Below, piece by piece: positions 26,331 to 37,193 of a DNA stretch of 64,000 nt. Made by a program: the position numbers and the translations under genes. Below the pieces are notes generated by a model. That model did no database searches. It saw nothing but the letters and a program-made list of their open reading frames with translations, and had not been told where the DNA came from. Numbering within the stretch: the first letter of the stretch is position 1; each line of letters begins with the position of its first letter. The DNA lies in NCBI RefSeq assembly GCF_900230185.1, contig NZ_OCSR01000001.1, positions 1,736,001-1,800,000 on the forward strand, given 5' to 3'. Source of the DNA: Burkholderia sp. OK233. Its GTDB lineage: Bacteria > Pseudomonadota > Gammaproteobacteria > Burkholderiales > Burkholderiaceae.

Positions 26331-27437
26331 TTAGTACAGCACGACCGAGCGGATCGACTCGCCCTTCTTCATCAGATCGAAGCCTTCGTTGATGCGTTCG
26401 AGCGGCAGACGGTGCGTGATCAGGTCGTCGATGTTGATCTTGCCTTCCATGTACCAGTCGACGATCTTCGGCACATCCGTGCGGCCACGTGCGCCGCCAA
26501 ATGCCGAGCCCTTCCACTCGCGGCCCGTCACCAACTGGAACGGACGCGTGCTGATCTCTTCGCCCGCCGCCGCCACGCCGATGATGAACGACTGGCCCCA
26601 GCCCTTGTGCGTGCACTCCAGCGCCTGACGCATCACCTTGGTGTTGCCGATGCATTCGAACGAATAGTCCGCGCCGCCGTCGGTGAGTTGCACGATATGG
26701 TCGACCACGTTCTCGACTTCGTTCGGGTTGATGAAGTGGGTCATGCCGAATTTCTTCGCCAACTCAATGCGGCCCGGGTTGATATCGACGCCAATGATCT
26801 TGTCCGCGCCGACCATTTTCGCGCCCTGGATCACATTCAGGCCGATGCCGCCCAGGCCAAACACCACCACGTTCGCGCCTGCCTCGACTTTCGCCGAATA
26901 CACCACAGCGCCGACGCCCGTCGTCACGCCGCAGCCGATGTAGCAGATCTTGTCGAACGGCGCGTCTTCACGCACCTTCGCGACCGCGATTTCCGGCACG
27001 ACGATGTAGTTCGAAAACGTGGATGTGCCCATGTAGTGAAACAGCGGCTTGCCGTCCAGCGAGAAACGCGACGTCGCGTCGGGCATGAGACCCTTGCCTT
27101 GCGTCGAACGGATAGCCTGGCAAAGATTGGTCTTGCGCGACAAACAGAATTTGCACTGGCGACATTCCGGCGTGTAGAGCGGAATGACGTGATCGCCCTT
27201 CTTCAACGTGCCGACACCCGGGCCGACGTCGACGATCACGCCAGCGCCTTCGTGGCCGAGAATCGCCGGGAAGATGCCTTCCGGATCGGCACCCGAGAGC
27301 GTGTAGTAATCGGTGTGGCAAATGCCCGTCGCTTTCACTTCAATCAGGACTTCACCGGCGCGCGGACCTTCCAGATCCACTTCCTCGATCGTCAACGGTG
27401 CGCCGGCTTTCCATGCGATTGCTGCTTTGGTTTTCAT
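26331..27437 (-). CDS. frmA: S-(hydroxymethyl)glutathione dehydrogenase (class III alcohol dehydrogenase)
   Basis: 368 residues. It oxidises the formaldehyde-glutathione adduct to S-formylglutathione with NAD. The catalytic-zinc residues lie in [10 protein letters not shown] and GHEGAGV, the structural zinc in [15 protein letters not shown], and the NAD fold at [27 protein letters not shown] and the [10 protein letters not shown] segment mark class III. The start at 27437 has AGGAG 8 bases upstream; the longer open frame to 27578 is not family-like. It is co-directional with fghA. The 226-base gap upstream shows no gene. Confidence 0.96.
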   Translation of the reverse strand: MKTKAAIAWKAGAPLTIEEVDLEGPRAGEVLIEVKATGICHTDYYTLSGADPEGIFPAILGHEGAGVIVDVGPGVGTLKKGDHVIPLYTPECRQCKFCLSRKTNLCQAIRSTQGKGLMPDATSRFSLDGKPLFHYMGTSTFSNYIVVPEIAVAKVREDAPFDKICYIGCGVTTGVGAVVYSAKVEAGANVVVFGLGGIGLNVIQGAKMVGADKIIGVDINPGRIELAKKFGMTHFINPNEVENVVDHIVQLTDGGADYSFECIGNTKVMRQALECTHKGWGQSFIIGVAAAGEEISTRPFQLVTGREWKGSAFGGARGRTDVPKIVDWYMEGKINIDDLITHRLPLERINEGFDLMKKGESIRSVVLY

Positions 27438-27663
27438 CGTGAATGCTCCTGTGAATCGGTGAGTGCCTGGCGCGTCGCGGTGAGATATCGCGCGGCGTGC
27501 CGGTGTCGCGGTTCGCGGTTCCGCAGTTAATTCGTGTGCCGGACTGGGACGGACAGTATCGTTGCCGCCCGGCATCAAGCGCCGGCCTATACCTTAGCGC
27601 GCGAAAGCCGTCATGGTATTGCAAAGTACGTCGCGGCATTGTCTGTAGCTGACATCGCGTTGC

Positions 27664-29181
27664 TCAGCGAAGCGGAGTTTCGCCGAACCATGATTCGACA
27701 CGGCCATACAGATCGAGAAAACGCGCGTAACGCTCGGCGAGCGCCGCATCGCCTTGCGGCCCGGCAACACGCGTCGCGCCCGGCGCGAGCGCGGCGAGGT
27801 CGCTCGCGTGCCAATGCCCGCTCGCCAATCCACCGAGGACAGCCGCGCCACGCGGCGCCGCGTTGGGGCAATCGACGGCATGGAGTTCGACGTTTAACGC
27901 GTCGGCGAGCAACTGCCGCCAGCGCGCATCGACTGAACCGCCGCCCGCGAGCTTCAAAGTTGTCACTGTCGCGCCGCTCGCGCGGATCGCGTCGAGGCCT
28001 GCACGTAACGAGAACGAGACGCCTTCGAATGCGGCGCGCATCATCGTGCCGCGCGTGTGGTCGAGCGCGAGGCCGAGCCAGCCGCCACGCGCGGCGGGGT
28101 TGAGCCACGGGGTGCGCTCGCCGGTGAGGTAGGGCAGAAAAGTCAGGCCCGCTGCTGCGCTGGAGGTAGCGGCCGATGGATCGCCAAGGGCACCATCCGA
28201 TGCGTTGCCGGAGAGACTGCCGGATGGACTACCGAGCGCGGCGCTCGATGCATCACCGAACGCTTCACGATAAGCATCAACCCATTCATACGACAACCAT
28301 CCCCGCACGCGTTCGAGCGCGACGCCGACGTTTTGCATCGCCGCCATGCGATACCAGTGATCGCTTGCGGCCCGATAGCGATGCAGGCCTTTTACCGCTT
28401 GCGGTGCGTGCTCGGCGAGCACGACGATTTGTCCTCCGGTGCCGGTGGTGAGCAACGCGTCGCCGTCGCTCGCGAGACCACTGCCAAGCGCCGCGCATGG
28501 CGTATCGGCGGCACCGATCGCGAGCACGATGCCGGCGCGCAGACCCAGTTCCTGCGCAGCTTCCTGCGACAGAATGCCGCCCGCCGCGTAGGAAGGCGCA
28601 AGCGGCGCAAACCATTCATGCGGCAATTCGAGCCGCTCGAGTAGCGCCTGATTCCACACACCGGCGGGATCGGCAAGCGCCGTCGCGCAGGCGTCGGAAG
28701 GATCGGTTGCGACCGCGCCGCCCAGCGCGACACGCAGCCAATCCTTCGGTTGCAGCGCCCAACGCGTCTTGCGCGCGGACTGCGGTTCGTTCTTCACGAT
28801 CCAACGCAGCAAAGGGCCGGCCATGCCTGGCGCAACCGGATTCGGCTGCGGCTCGGGCCACTGATCGAGCAAACCCAACGCGCGTGTGTCGGGCCAGAGC
28901 ATCGCGGGGCGCACGGCTTCGCCATCGGCGTCGATCAACACGACACCGTGCATCTGTCCGGATAAACCGATTGCTTGCACCTCGCGGCGCAAACCGTCAG
29001 GCAACCGCCCCGCCGCTTCGCATAGCGCGCGCCACCAGGTTTGCACTGAGATTTCGGCCCATCCGGGATGCGGTGTTTCGAGCGCATACGCAACACTCGC
29101 GGCTGCCTGCTCGCGGCCGCTTTCGTCGATGATTGCGACTTTGAGGGAGCCGGTGCCGAGGTCGATGCCAAGAAAACTCAT
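27664..29181 (-). CDS. FGGY-family kinase, xylulokinase-like, with low-complexity insert
   Basis: 505-residue sugar kinase related to xylulokinase. GIDLGTGSLKVAIID is the phosphate loop, GLSGQMHGVVLI the substrate loop, AIGAADTPCAALGSG holds the putative catalytic Asp226, FLPYLTGERTPWLNP follows, and LKLAGGGSVDARWRQLLAD is the adenosine loop. Residues about 310-345 form a Ser/Ala/Gly/Asp-rich insert lacking in the first xylB of this window. It stands alone downstream of frmA (226-base gap), without adjacent dehydrogenase or transporter genes, so its substrate is open. It could serve the polyol systems at 3-22 kb. Confidence 0.86.
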   Translation of the reverse strand: MSFLGIDLGTGSLKVAIIDESGREQAAASVAYALETPHPGWAEISVQTWWRALCEAAGRLPDGLRREVQAIGLSGQMHGVVLIDADGEAVRPAMLWPDTRALGLLDQWPEPQPNPVAPGMAGPLLRWIVKNEPQSARKTRWALQPKDWLRVALGGAVATDPSDACATALADPAGVWNQALLERLELPHEWFAPLAPSYAAGGILSQEAAQELGLRAGIVLAIGAADTPCAALGSGLASDGDALLTTGTGGQIVVLAEHAPQAVKGLHRYRAASDHWYRMAAMQNVGVALERVRGWLSYEWVDAYREAFGDASSAALGSPSGSLSGNASDGALGDPSAATSSAAAGLTFLPYLTGERTPWLNPAARGGWLGLALDHTRGTMMRAAFEGVSFSLRAGLDAIRASGATVTTLKLAGGGSVDARWRQLLADALNVELHAVDCPNAAPRGAAVLGGLASGHWHASDLAALAPGATRVAGPQGDAALAERYARFLDLYGRVESWFGETPLR

Positions 29182-29606
29182 GGGCGATAGAACGTCAATT
29201 TGAGCTTGGGGATAAGTACGCGAAAAGTGCCTGGAACGGCGTATTTTCCGTCACTGCTGCGCAGTTTCGGAAGCGCGCCCGAATGCACGCTGAAAACCCG
29301 GAATCGCGGGTTAACCCCGCCACGCCGCGTACCACACCAAAACAGCACTATGCGTCGAGCGAGATACACCTCATTGATTCTCACACATATCCCGTTAAGA
29401 CGGGCGCGCGCGGCGCGTGAGCGCCCGTCACCGCTGCAAGGGGCTGACGGCCGATTTGTGCGGCGCACGCATTTCTTTTGGCTTTCAAACAGGCCTCACC
29501 CATATCGTCACCGGGAATGCCGGAATAGGCCCCAGTGGTCTTGTTGCAGCTTTTCGTTCCGCATACCTTGGAGCCATCCCAAAACGAGATGGTGGAGAGA
29601 GACAAA
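29182..29606 (+). promoter_or_regulatory. divergent intergenic region with a stable leader hairpin
   Basis: This 425-base gap separates the kinase gene from the nucleobase transporter. It shows no convincing gene. A perfect 9-bp stem, GACGGGCGC (29399-29407) with GCGCCCGTC (29421-29429), has a 13-base loop, and a smaller AACCCG/CGGGTT hairpin lies at 29295-29312. I could not match the leader to a known purine or xanthine riboswitch. Promoters for both genes must lie here but none is clear. Confidence 0.35.
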
Positions 29607-31016
29607 ATGCAATCGAACACGGTTCACCCGTGCGACGAGCGACTGCCCGCGGGCCAGTTGCTGACGCTCGGCATTCAGCACGTTTTGGTGATGTACGCAG
29701 GCGCAGTTGCGGTGCCGCTGATCATCGGTGCGGCGCTGAAATTGCCGAAAGACCAGATCGCGTTCCTGATTAGCGCCGACCTGTTTTCCTGCGGCATCGC
29801 CACGCTGATTCAGACCCTCGGTCTGTGGATCTTCGGCATCCGTTTGCCGGTCATCATGGGCTGCACGTTCGCGGCTGTCGGTCCGATGGTCGCGATCGGC
29901 ACCAACCCTTCGCTCGGTATTCTCGACATCTTCGGCTCGACGATCGCGGCCGGCGTCATCGGCATCCTTCTTGCGCCGGCGGTCGGCAAGTTGCTGCGCT
30001 TCTTCCCACCGGTGGTGATCGGCGTGGTGATCTCGGTGATCGGCCTCTCCTTGATGGAAGTCGGCATCAACTGGGCGGCCGGCGGCGTGGGCAATCCTGA
30101 TTACGGCAACCCGGTCTATCTGGGTCTGTCGCTGATGGTGTTGATGCTGATTCTGCTGATCAACAAGTTTGCCAAGGGCTTCCTCGCCAATATCTCGGTG
30201 CTCTTAGGCATCGTCGCGGGTTTCGTGATCGCGCTGGTGCTCGGCCGCGTCAACATGGATGGCGTCACGCACGCACCGTGGGTCGGCATCGTGATGCCGT
30301 TCCACTTCGGCCTGCCGCATTTCGATCCGCTCGCGATCGCGACGATGGTCACCGTGATGTTCGTCACCTTCATCGAATCGACCGGCATGTTCCTCGCGGT
30401 CGGTGACATGGTCGATCGTCCGGTGGATCAGAAGACGCTGGTGCGCGGTCTGCGCGTCGACGGTCTGGGCACGCTGATCGGCGGCATCTTCAACTCGTTC
30501 CCGCATACCTCGTTCTCGCAGAACGTCGGCCTGATCGGCGTGACGGGCGTGAAGAGCCGCTTTGTCTGCGCGATGGGCGGCGTGATCCTGGTGCTACTGG
30601 GCCTGTTCCCGAAGATGGCGCAAGTGGTGGCTTCCGTGCCGGCCTTCGTGCTCGGCGGTGCGGGCATCGTGATGTTCGGCATGGTCGCGGCTAATGGCAT
30701 CAAGGTGCTGGCCAAGGTCGACTTCGTGAAGAACCACCACAACCTGTTCATCGTCGCAGTGAGCATCGGCATGGGTCTGGTGCCGGTGGTGTCGCCGCAA
30801 TTTTTCTCGAAGCTGCCACCGGCGCTGTCGCCGCTGTTGCATAGCGGGATCTTGCTGGCGTCGGTGTCGGCTGTCGTGCTGAACCTGATCTTCAACGGTG
30901 TGAAGAGCGAGAAGAAGGCGCAGTGCGAAATTCGCAAGGCCGGACATGATTTCGACGGACGCGGCGGCAATGAGCCGCCACGCGACGAGATACTGCGTGC
31001 GGTGGATGCGCACTAA
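29607..31016 (+). CDS. nucleobase transporter, xanthine/uracil permease (NCS2/NAT) family
   Basis: 469-residue inner-membrane protein with about 12-14 hydrophobic segments. The family's TM1 motif GIQHVLVMYAGAVAVP and the NAT signature SQNVGLIGVTG are present, along with FVTFIESTGMF, a substrate-site glutamate segment. The overall pattern is closer to xanthine/urate transporters (XanQ, UacT) than to UraA. It imports purine bases by proton symport. The start at 29607 has GGTGGAGAG upstream; the in-frame ATG at 29535 lies before this. A terminator follows the gene. Confidence 0.9.
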   Translation: MQSNTVHPCDERLPAGQLLTLGIQHVLVMYAGAVAVPLIIGAALKLPKDQIAFLISADLFSCGIATLIQTLGLWIFGIRLPVIMGCTFAAVGPMVAIGTNPSLGILDIFGSTIAAGVIGILLAPAVGKLLRFFPPVVIGVVISVIGLSLMEVGINWAAGGVGNPDYGNPVYLGLSLMVLMLILLINKFAKGFLANISVLLGIVAGFVIALVLGRVNMDGVTHAPWVGIVMPFHFGLPHFDPLAIATMVTVMFVTFIESTGMFLAVGDMVDRPVDQKTLVRGLRVDGLGTLIGGIFNSFPHTSFSQNVGLIGVTGVKSRFVCAMGGVILVLLGLFPKMAQVVASVPAFVLGGAGIVMFGMVAANGIKVLAKVDFVKNHHNLFIVAVSIGMGLVPVVSPQFFSKLPPALSPLLHSGILLASVSAVVLNLIFNGVKSEKKAQCEIRKAGHDFDGRGGNEPPRDEILRAVDAH

Positions 31017-31115
31017 GCATCGGGCTGCAGGCAACGCCGCGCGATAGAGATCGCGCTGACCGTGAGTGATGGGTTGAGCCGGGTTGATCTGGGCTGGCTT
31101 GATCTGGGCACAAAC

Positions 31116-31147
31116 AAAAACGCCACGGCATGCCGTGGCGTTTTTTA
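31116..31147. terminator. rho-independent terminator, bidirectional
   Basis: CGCCACGGCA/TGCCGTGGCG (31121-31140) forms a perfect 10-bp palindrome, with AAAAA before and TTTTTT after. It can end the permease transcript (plus) and the efflux operon (minus), which converge here. Just upstream, TTGATCTGGGC occurs twice in tandem. Confidence 0.85.
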
Positions 31148-31213
31148 TTGCCGGCGGCGCAGAACGGCTTTCCTAAAACCGACAACCGCCCTACGCGCCT
31201 GCTACTACAAGAC

Positions 31214-32731
31214 TCAACCCGCAGTCGCCGCCGAAGCCGCCACCGGCGCACTCGCCGCACCGTAATCGACCGGTGCATCGGCAGGACGCGGCTGCTCGCC
31301 GGCCCGTTCGATCCAACCGCCGCCCAGTGCCTGGTACAGCGTGACCAGGTTCTGCAGACGTTGCATGCGCGCGGCAACCAGCAACTGCTGCGACGCATAC
31401 AGATCGTTCTGCGCGGTCAGCACCGACAGATAGCTGTCGACACCGTTCTTATAACGCAGGTCCGACAGATCCAGCCGGCGCTGTTCGGCAAAGGTATTGC
31501 GCTCCAGCGCCTGGATCTGCTGATCGTACGTGCCGCGTGCCGCCAGTCCGTCCGCCACTTCGCGGAAGGCCGTCTGGATCGCCTTCTCATACGTTGCGAT
31601 CTGGATGTTCTTCTGCACGGTGGCGAGATCGAGATTGGCCTTGTTCTGACCGCCTTCGAAGATCGGCAACGTGATCGACGGCGCGAAGCTCCATGCCGCC
31701 GAACCCGGCTTGAACAGACCGCCGAGCGTCGGGCTCAGCGTGCCGAAGCTGCCGGTCAGCGAGACCTTCGGGAAGAACGCTGCACGCGCCGCACCGATGT
31801 TCGCGTTGGCCGCAAGCAGATTCTCCTCGGCCTCCATGATGTCCGGACGACGTGTCAGCAGATCGGACGGCAGGCCCGCCGGAATGTCCGTCAGGAGGTT
31901 CTGACTGTCCAACGACATGCCTGGCGGCAGATCGTCCGGCAACGGCTCGCCGAGCAGCAGCACGAGCGCGTTATCCGCCTGAGCCCGCAGACGTGCCTCC
32001 GACTGCAGGTTGGCGTTCGCCTGCTCGACCACCGTCTGCGCCTGCCGCAGATCCAGTTCCGAACCCGTGCCGTTGTCGAACTGCAGCTTGGTGATGCGGT
32101 ACGACTCCTGCGCGGTCTTCAGCGTGTTCTGCGTGACCTTCAGCAGATCGTCCACCTCGAGCACCGTCATGTACTGATTCGCCACCTGCGAGACCAGCGC
32201 GATTTCCGCGGCCTTGCGCGCCTGAGCGGTAGCCAGGTACTGAGCCAACGCCTGATCCTTCAGGCTTTGAATCCGCCCGAAGAAGTCGATTTCCCAGGAC
32301 GCGTTCAGACCCACCGAGTACGTGTTGCTGATCGTCAGACCCGTGGACGTCAGATCTTTCGGCGTGCGCTGTTTGCTTTGCGAAGCCGCAGCGTCCAGCG
32401 TCGGGAACAGCGCCGCGCGAACGATCTGGTACTGCGCCTGCGATGCCTGGATATTCAGCACCGACACGCGCAGATCGCGGTTGTTCTTCAGCGCGATTTC
32501 GATCAACCGCTGCAAACGCGCATCGGCGAAGAAATCACGCCAGCCGATATCGGCGGCCGCCTGGCCGTTCGCGGTCCGCGAGGCACCCGCCGCGCCCGGC
32601 TGCGTGTCGTACACGCCGCCGGTCGGGAAGGTCGCCGTCACGGGCTCATCCGGGCGATGGTACTTCGGCGCCATCGTGCAACCCGCGGCGAACAGCGCAA
32701 CCGCCACTGCAATCAAAGAGTGTTTTTGCAT
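31214..32731 (-). CDS. oprB: RND efflux outer-membrane lipoprotein, OprM/OprB family
   Basis: 505-residue TolC-like channel. A lipoprotein signal peptide ends in LFAAGC (cysteine to be lipidated). Then come two repeated outer-membrane-efflux domains rich in coiled-coil heptads, with conserved RPDIMEAEENLLAANANIGAARAAFFP. It forms the outer-membrane exit duct for the pump encoded by the two genes before it. The ATG at 32731 lies one base after the pump stop codon and uses an AAGGACGG site inside the pump gene. The gene name follows the Burkholderia BpeAB-OprB system by analogy. Confidence 0.9.
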   Translation of the reverse strand: MQKHSLIAVAVALFAAGCTMAPKYHRPDEPVTATFPTGGVYDTQPGAAGASRTANGQAAADIGWRDFFADARLQRLIEIALKNNRDLRVSVLNIQASQAQYQIVRAALFPTLDAAASQSKQRTPKDLTSTGLTISNTYSVGLNASWEIDFFGRIQSLKDQALAQYLATAQARKAAEIALVSQVANQYMTVLEVDDLLKVTQNTLKTAQESYRITKLQFDNGTGSELDLRQAQTVVEQANANLQSEARLRAQADNALVLLLGEPLPDDLPPGMSLDSQNLLTDIPAGLPSDLLTRRPDIMEAEENLLAANANIGAARAAFFPKVSLTGSFGTLSPTLGGLFKPGSAAWSFAPSITLPIFEGGQNKANLDLATVQKNIQIATYEKAIQTAFREVADGLAARGTYDQQIQALERNTFAEQRRLDLSDLRYKNGVDSYLSVLTAQNDLYASQQLLVAARMQRLQNLVTLYQALGGGWIERAGEQPRPADAPVDYGAASAPVAASAATAG

Positions 32732-32732
32732 C

Positions 32733-35700
32733 TCAATGTCCGTCCTTGCCCGAGCCATTACCAGCGGAACCGCCACCTTGCGGATCGTGCGGATGGTGCT
32801 GGTTGTAGTGTGCGAGCGCCTCATCCGGGTCTTCCTTCTCGCCGCCGAACTTCGCGCGGATCACGACGAAGAACATCGGGATCATGAAAATCGCGAGGAA
32901 GGTCGCCGTCAACATCCCGCCGATCACGCCAGTACCGATTGCGTGCTGGCTGGCCGAGCCCGCGCCGTTACTGATCGCGAGCGGCATCACGCCGAGAATG
33001 AACGCGAGCGAGGTCATCAGAATCGGACGCAACCGCAGACGCGCTGCTTCCAGCGCCGCCTCGATCGGCCCCATTCCTTCACCCTGTTGCAACTCGCGGG
33101 CGAATTCCACGATCAGAATCGCGTTCTTCGCCGACAGCCCCACCGTGGTCAACAGACCCACCTGGAAGAACACGTCGTTCTCGAGCCCACGCAGCGTAGC
33201 GGCCAGCAGTGCGCCGATCACGCCGAGCGGCACCACCATGATCACCGAGAACGGGATCGACCAGCTTTCATACAGTGCCGCGAGACAGAGGAACACAACC
33301 AGGATCGAGATGCCGTACAGAATCGGCGCCTGCGAACCGGACTGGCGTTCCTGCAACGACAGGCCCGTCCATTCGTAGCCGATACCCGCCGGCAGCTTCG
33401 CCACGAGTGCTTCCATGGCCGTCATGGCCTGACCGGTCGACTTGCCCGGTGCAGCCGCGCCCTGGATTTCCACCGCCGAAATACCGTTGTAGCGCTCGAG
33501 CTTCGGCGAACCGTAGGACCACGTACCGCCCGCGAACGATGAGAACGGCACCATGCTGCCCGCCGTATTGCGCACGTACCAGGCGTTCAGGTCTTCCGGT
33601 TTCATCCGGAACGGTGCGTCGCCTTGCAGATACACCTTCTTGATCCGGCCATCGGTATCGAGGAAGTTGTTCACGTACTGCGACGCCCATGCGATCGAGA
33701 ACGTCTGGTCGATTACCGACAGCGACACGCCGAGTGCGGAAGCCTTCTCGTGGTCGATGTTCACGGTGAACTGCGGCGTATCGTTCAGGCCGTTCGGACG
33801 CACCTGAGCCAGCGTCGGATCTTTCGCAGCCATGCCCAACAGCATGTTGCGAGCCTGCATCAGCTTCTCGTGACCGATACCGGCGCGATCCTGCAACTCG
33901 AAGTCGAAGCCGGCAGCCGTGCCGAGTTCAGGAATCGACGGCGGATTCACCGGATACACCAGCGCGTTCTTGTAGCTCGAGAAATGCATGAAGAGGCGGC
34001 CAACCAGCGCCTGCACCTTCTGATCCGAGTGCTGACGCACCGCGTAGTCCTTCATCCGCACGAACACGAGACCCGCGTTCTGACCGCGGCCGGCGAAGCT
34101 GAAGCCGTTCACCGTGAAGGTCGATTCGACAATGCTCTTCTCGCCGTTGAGCAGGTAGTCGGACACGTCCTTCAGTGCCCGAGCCGTGGTTTCCTGCGTC
34201 GAGCCGGACGGCGTTTGCACCAGCACGAACATCGTGCCCTGGTCTTCATCAGGCAGGAACGACTTCGGCAACTTCACGAACAGCAGGCCGACCGCGAAGA
34301 TCACCACCATGTAGATGATCAGCCAACGGCCCGAGCGCTTGATCACGTGGTGAACGCCCGAGTGATACTTGTCGCGGCTCTTGTTGAACGTGCGGTTGAA
34401 CCAGCCGAAGAAACCGGTGGTTCTTTCCTGATGACCCTTTTCGATCGGCTTGAGGATCGTCGCGCACAGCGCCGGCGTCAAAATCAACGCGACCAGCACG
34501 GACAGCACCATCGCCGCCACGATCGTCAGCGAGAACTGCCGGTAAATAGCCCCGACCGAACCGCCCGAGAACGCCACCGGCACGAACACCGCCGACAGCA
34601 CGAGCGCCACGCCGACCAGCGCGCCGGTAATCTGGTCCATCGCCTTGCGGGTGGCATCTCGAGGCGACAAGCCCTCCTCCTGCATCACCCGCTCGACGTT
34701 TTCCACCACCACGATCGCATCGTCCACCAGCAAGCCGATCGCCAGCACGAGCCCGAACATGGACAGCGTGTTGATCGAGAAACCCACCAGACCCATGACC
34801 GCGAACGTGCCCAGCAGCACCACCGGCACGGCGATCGTCGGGATCAGCGTGGCGCGCAGGTTCTGCAGGAACAGGTACATGACCAGGAACACCAGCACGA
34901 TACCTTCGAGCAGCGTCTTGACCACTTCTTCGATCGACAGGCGCACGAACGGCGTGGTGTCGTACGGATACTGCACGACGAGGCCGTGTGGGAAGTACTT
35001 CGACAGTTCGGCGACCTTCGCGCGGACTGCCTTGGCCGTAGCCAGCGCGTTCGCGCCGGTAGCGAGCTGAATACCGAAGCCTGCCGTCGGCTGACCGTTG
35101 TACTTGGTGTCGAAGTTGTAGTTTTCGCCACCGAGTTCGATACGGGCCACGTCCTTGATACGGACTTGCGAACCGTCCGTATTCACCTTCAGCAGCACGT
35201 TGCCGAACTGTTCAGGCGTATTGAGCAGCGTGGCTTCCGTGATGGTTGCCTGCAGCACCTGACCCGGCACCGACGGCGTGCCGCCGAGCGAACCGCCCGC
35301 GACCTGCACGTTCTGCGCCGTCAATGCCGTCTGCACGTCTACCGGCGTCAAACCGAAGTTGGTCAGCTTGTTCGCATCCAGCCAGATCCGCATCGCATAC
35401 TGCGAGCCGAACAGCGTCACCGTACCCACACCGTCGATCCGGCTGACCGGGTCTTCGACGTTCGACGCGACGTAGTTCGCCAGGTCGTACTTGTTCATGC
35501 TGCCGTCTTCGGATACGAACGCCATCACCAGCAAGAAGCTGCTGCTCGACTTCGTGACCTTGGTACCCAACTGCTGCACGGCTTGCGGCAACAGCGGCGT
35601 GGCGAGCTGCAGCTTGTTCTGCACCTGCACCTGCGCGATGTCAGGATTGGTGCCGGCTGCGAACGTCAGCGTGATGGTTGCCGTACCCGAGTCGTCCGAA

Positions 35701-35942
35701 GTGGACGACAGATACAGCAAGTGGTCGAGACCACTCATCTGCTGCTCGATCACCTGCGTGACGGTGTTTTCCACCGTCTTCGCCGATGCGCCCGGGTACG
35801 TTGCGCTGATCTGCACGGCCGGCGGCGCGATGGTCGGGTATTGCGCGATCGGCAACGTAAAGACCGACGCGATACCCGCGAGCATCAGAATAATGGCGAT
35901 CACCCATGCAAAAATTGGGCGATCAATAAAGAACTTTGCCAT
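32733..35942 (-). CDS. bpeB: RND multidrug efflux transporter, AcrB/BpeB type (HAE-1)
   Basis: 1069 residues, the normal size for hydrophobe/amphiphile efflux pumps, beginning [17 protein letters not shown]. Twelve membrane helices and two large periplasmic loops are evident. The proton-relay aspartates lie in [15 protein letters not shown] (around residues 405-420) and the C-terminal half has [15 protein letters not shown] Gly/His-rich hydrophilic tail ([13 protein letters not shown]) ends the protein. It exports antibiotics, acyl-homoserine lactones or solvents using the proton gradient, with the fusion protein and OprB encoded alongside. It starts 18 bases after bpeA. Confidence 0.94.
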   Translation of the reverse strand: MAKFFIDRPIFAWVIAIILMLAGIASVFTLPIAQYPTIAPPAVQISATYPGASAKTVENTVTQVIEQQMSGLDHLLYLSSTSDDSGTATITLTFAAGTNPDIAQVQVQNKLQLATPLLPQAVQQLGTKVTKSSSSFLLVMAFVSEDGSMNKYDLANYVASNVEDPVSRIDGVGTVTLFGSQYAMRIWLDANKLTNFGLTPVDVQTALTAQNVQVAGGSLGGTPSVPGQVLQATITEATLLNTPEQFGNVLLKVNTDGSQVRIKDVARIELGGENYNFDTKYNGQPTAGFGIQLATGANALATAKAVRAKVAELSKYFPHGLVVQYPYDTTPFVRLSIEEVVKTLLEGIVLVFLVMYLFLQNLRATLIPTIAVPVVLLGTFAVMGLVGFSINTLSMFGLVLAIGLLVDDAIVVVENVERVMQEEGLSPRDATRKAMDQITGALVGVALVLSAVFVPVAFSGGSVGAIYRQFSLTIVAAMVLSVLVALILTPALCATILKPIEKGHQERTTGFFGWFNRTFNKSRDKYHSGVHHVIKRSGRWLIIYMVVIFAVGLLFVKLPKSFLPDEDQGTMFVLVQTPSGSTQETTARALKDVSDYLLNGEKSIVESTFTVNGFSFAGRGQNAGLVFVRMKDYAVRQHSDQKVQALVGRLFMHFSSYKNALVYPVNPPSIPELGTAAGFDFELQDRAGIGHEKLMQARNMLLGMAAKDPTLAQVRPNGLNDTPQFTVNIDHEKASALGVSLSVIDQTFSIAWASQYVNNFLDTDGRIKKVYLQGDAPFRMKPEDLNAWYVRNTAGSMVPFSSFAGGTWSYGSPKLERYNGISAVEIQGAAAPGKSTGQAMTAMEALVAKLPAGIGYEWTGLSLQERQSGSQAPILYGISILVVFLCLAALYESWSIPFSVIMVVPLGVIGALLAATLRGLENDVFFQVGLLTTVGLSAKNAILIVEFARELQQGEGMGPIEAALEAARLRLRPILMTSLAFILGVMPLAISNGAGSASQHAIGTGVIGGMLTATFLAIFMIPMFFVVIRAKFGGEKEDPDEALAHYNQHHPHDPQGGGSAGNGSGKDGH

Positions 35943-35960
35943 GAGGCGGGCTCCCTGTTA

Positions 35961-37193
35961 TTACGCGCCCGATGCAGCAGAAGCGGGTTGAGCCGTCTGC
36001 GTCGCACCGCTGGCGGCCGGCGCACCCTGAGCGGATGCGTCGGAAGCGGGTGTGGCGGGAAGTTGCGCGGCAACGGGCTTGACCTGCTGCCCCGGATGCG
36101 CCTTGTCGGTGCCCTGGACAATCACTCGGTCGCCGGCCTTCAGGCCGCTTTCCACCACCCAGTTCGAACCGTACGTGCCCGCGGTGACGAGCTGACGCAA
36201 CGCGACCTTGTTGTCGTCGCCGACCACCAGCGCGGTAGGCTGGCCCTTCTGGTCATGCGTGATGCCGACTTGCGGCACGACAAGCGCGTTGTCGTTGATG
36301 CCTTCCTCGATCCTCGCACGCACGAACATACCCGGCAGCAACACCTTGTCCGCGTTCTTGAAGATCGCGCGAACCGTCACCGAGCCGGTGGTCTGGTCGA
36401 CCGTCACGTCGGTGAACTGCAGCTTGCCCTTTTCCGAATAGGTGCGGCCGTCTTCGAGAATCAGCGAGACCTTGGCGGCGTCCGGACCGCTCGTCTTCAG
36501 GCGCCCTTCCTGCACTTCGCGGCGCAGCTTCAGACCGTCGAGGCTGGATTGCGTCAGATCCACATAGACCGGGTCGAGTTGCTGGACCGTTGCCAGCAGC
36601 GTGGCGGCGCTCGCCTGCACATACGCGCCCGGCGTGACTTGCGACACGCCGATCCGGCCGGTCACCGGCGAGGTCACGTCGGTGTAGCCGAGGTTGATCT
36701 GCGCCGTGTCGACCGCGGCCTTACCGGCGGCCACGTCAGCCGCGGCCTGGCCTGCAGAGGCCACCGCGTTGTCGTAGTCCTGCTTGCTGACCGCATTGGC
36801 GGCCACCAGCACCTTGAAGCGGTTGGCTTGCGCGGTGGTCGACACGAGATTGGCCTGGGCCTTCGCCAGCGTTGCCTTCGCGTTGTTCAACGTCGCGATA
36901 TAGGGCGCCGGATCGATCTTGTACAGACGCTGACCGGCCTTGACCTCACCGCCTTCCGTGAATTCGCGGCGCAGCACGATGCCGTCGACCCGTGCACGCA
37001 CTTGCGCGACGAGGAAGGCACTGGTGCGGCCGGGCAATTCGGTGACGACGGGCACAGCCGTCGGCTGGACGGTGACGACACCCACTTCGGGCGTTTGTTG
37101 CGGCGGGGCAGATTGTTTTGGTCCGCACGCTGCCAGCAATACGGCAGCCGTCGCGGCACTGATTAAGCGGAATGGAACCCGTTCGACGCGCAT
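35961..37193 (-). CDS. bpeA: RND efflux periplasmic membrane-fusion protein, AcrA/BpeA type
   Basis: 410-residue lipoprotein adaptor. The signal peptide ends AAVLLAAC. The body has the lipoyl halves and alpha-helical hairpin typical of AcrA (VVTELPGRTSAFLVAQVRA, then GYTDVTSPVTGRIG and VLLPGMFVRARIEEG). The C-terminus is a long Ala/Gln/Pro/Ser-rich tail. It links the inner-membrane pump to OprB. The start at 37193 is supported by AGAGG upstream and the lipobox position; the open frame to 37526 runs through the promoter and is not real. It is the first gene of the bpeA-bpeB-oprB operon. Confidence 0.92.
   Translation of the reverse strand: MRVERVPFRLISAATAAVLLAACGPKQSAPPQQTPEVGVVTVQPTAVPVVTELPGRTSAFLVAQVRARVDGIVLRREFTEGGEVKAGQRLYKIDPAPYIATLNNAKATLAKAQANLVSTTAQANRFKVLVAANAVSKQDYDNAVASAGQAAADVAAGKAAVDTAQINLGYTDVTSPVTGRIGVSQVTPGAYVQASAATLLATVQQLDPVYVDLTQSSLDGLKLRREVQEGRLKTSGPDAAKVSLILEDGRTYSEKGKLQFTDVTVDQTTGSVTVRAIFKNADKVLLPGMFVRARIEEGINDNALVVPQVGITHDQKGQPTALVVGDDNKVALRQLVTAGTYGSNWVVESGLKAGDRVIVQGTDKAHPGQQVKPVAAQLPATPASDASAQGAPAASGATQTAQPASAASGA

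Noticed and set aside
29178..29468. 96-codon minus-strand frame upstream of the FGGY kinase
   Set aside because: It has an Arg-rich composition, no ribosome-binding site and no resemblance to any family; it overlaps the probable promoter region of the kinase.
33624..37166. Very long open frame (about 1180 codons) on the plus strand opposite the efflux genes
   Set aside because: It mirrors the third-position GC bias of bpeA and bpeB on the minus strand, its product is His/Arg-rich without any family resemblance, and both true genes are certain.
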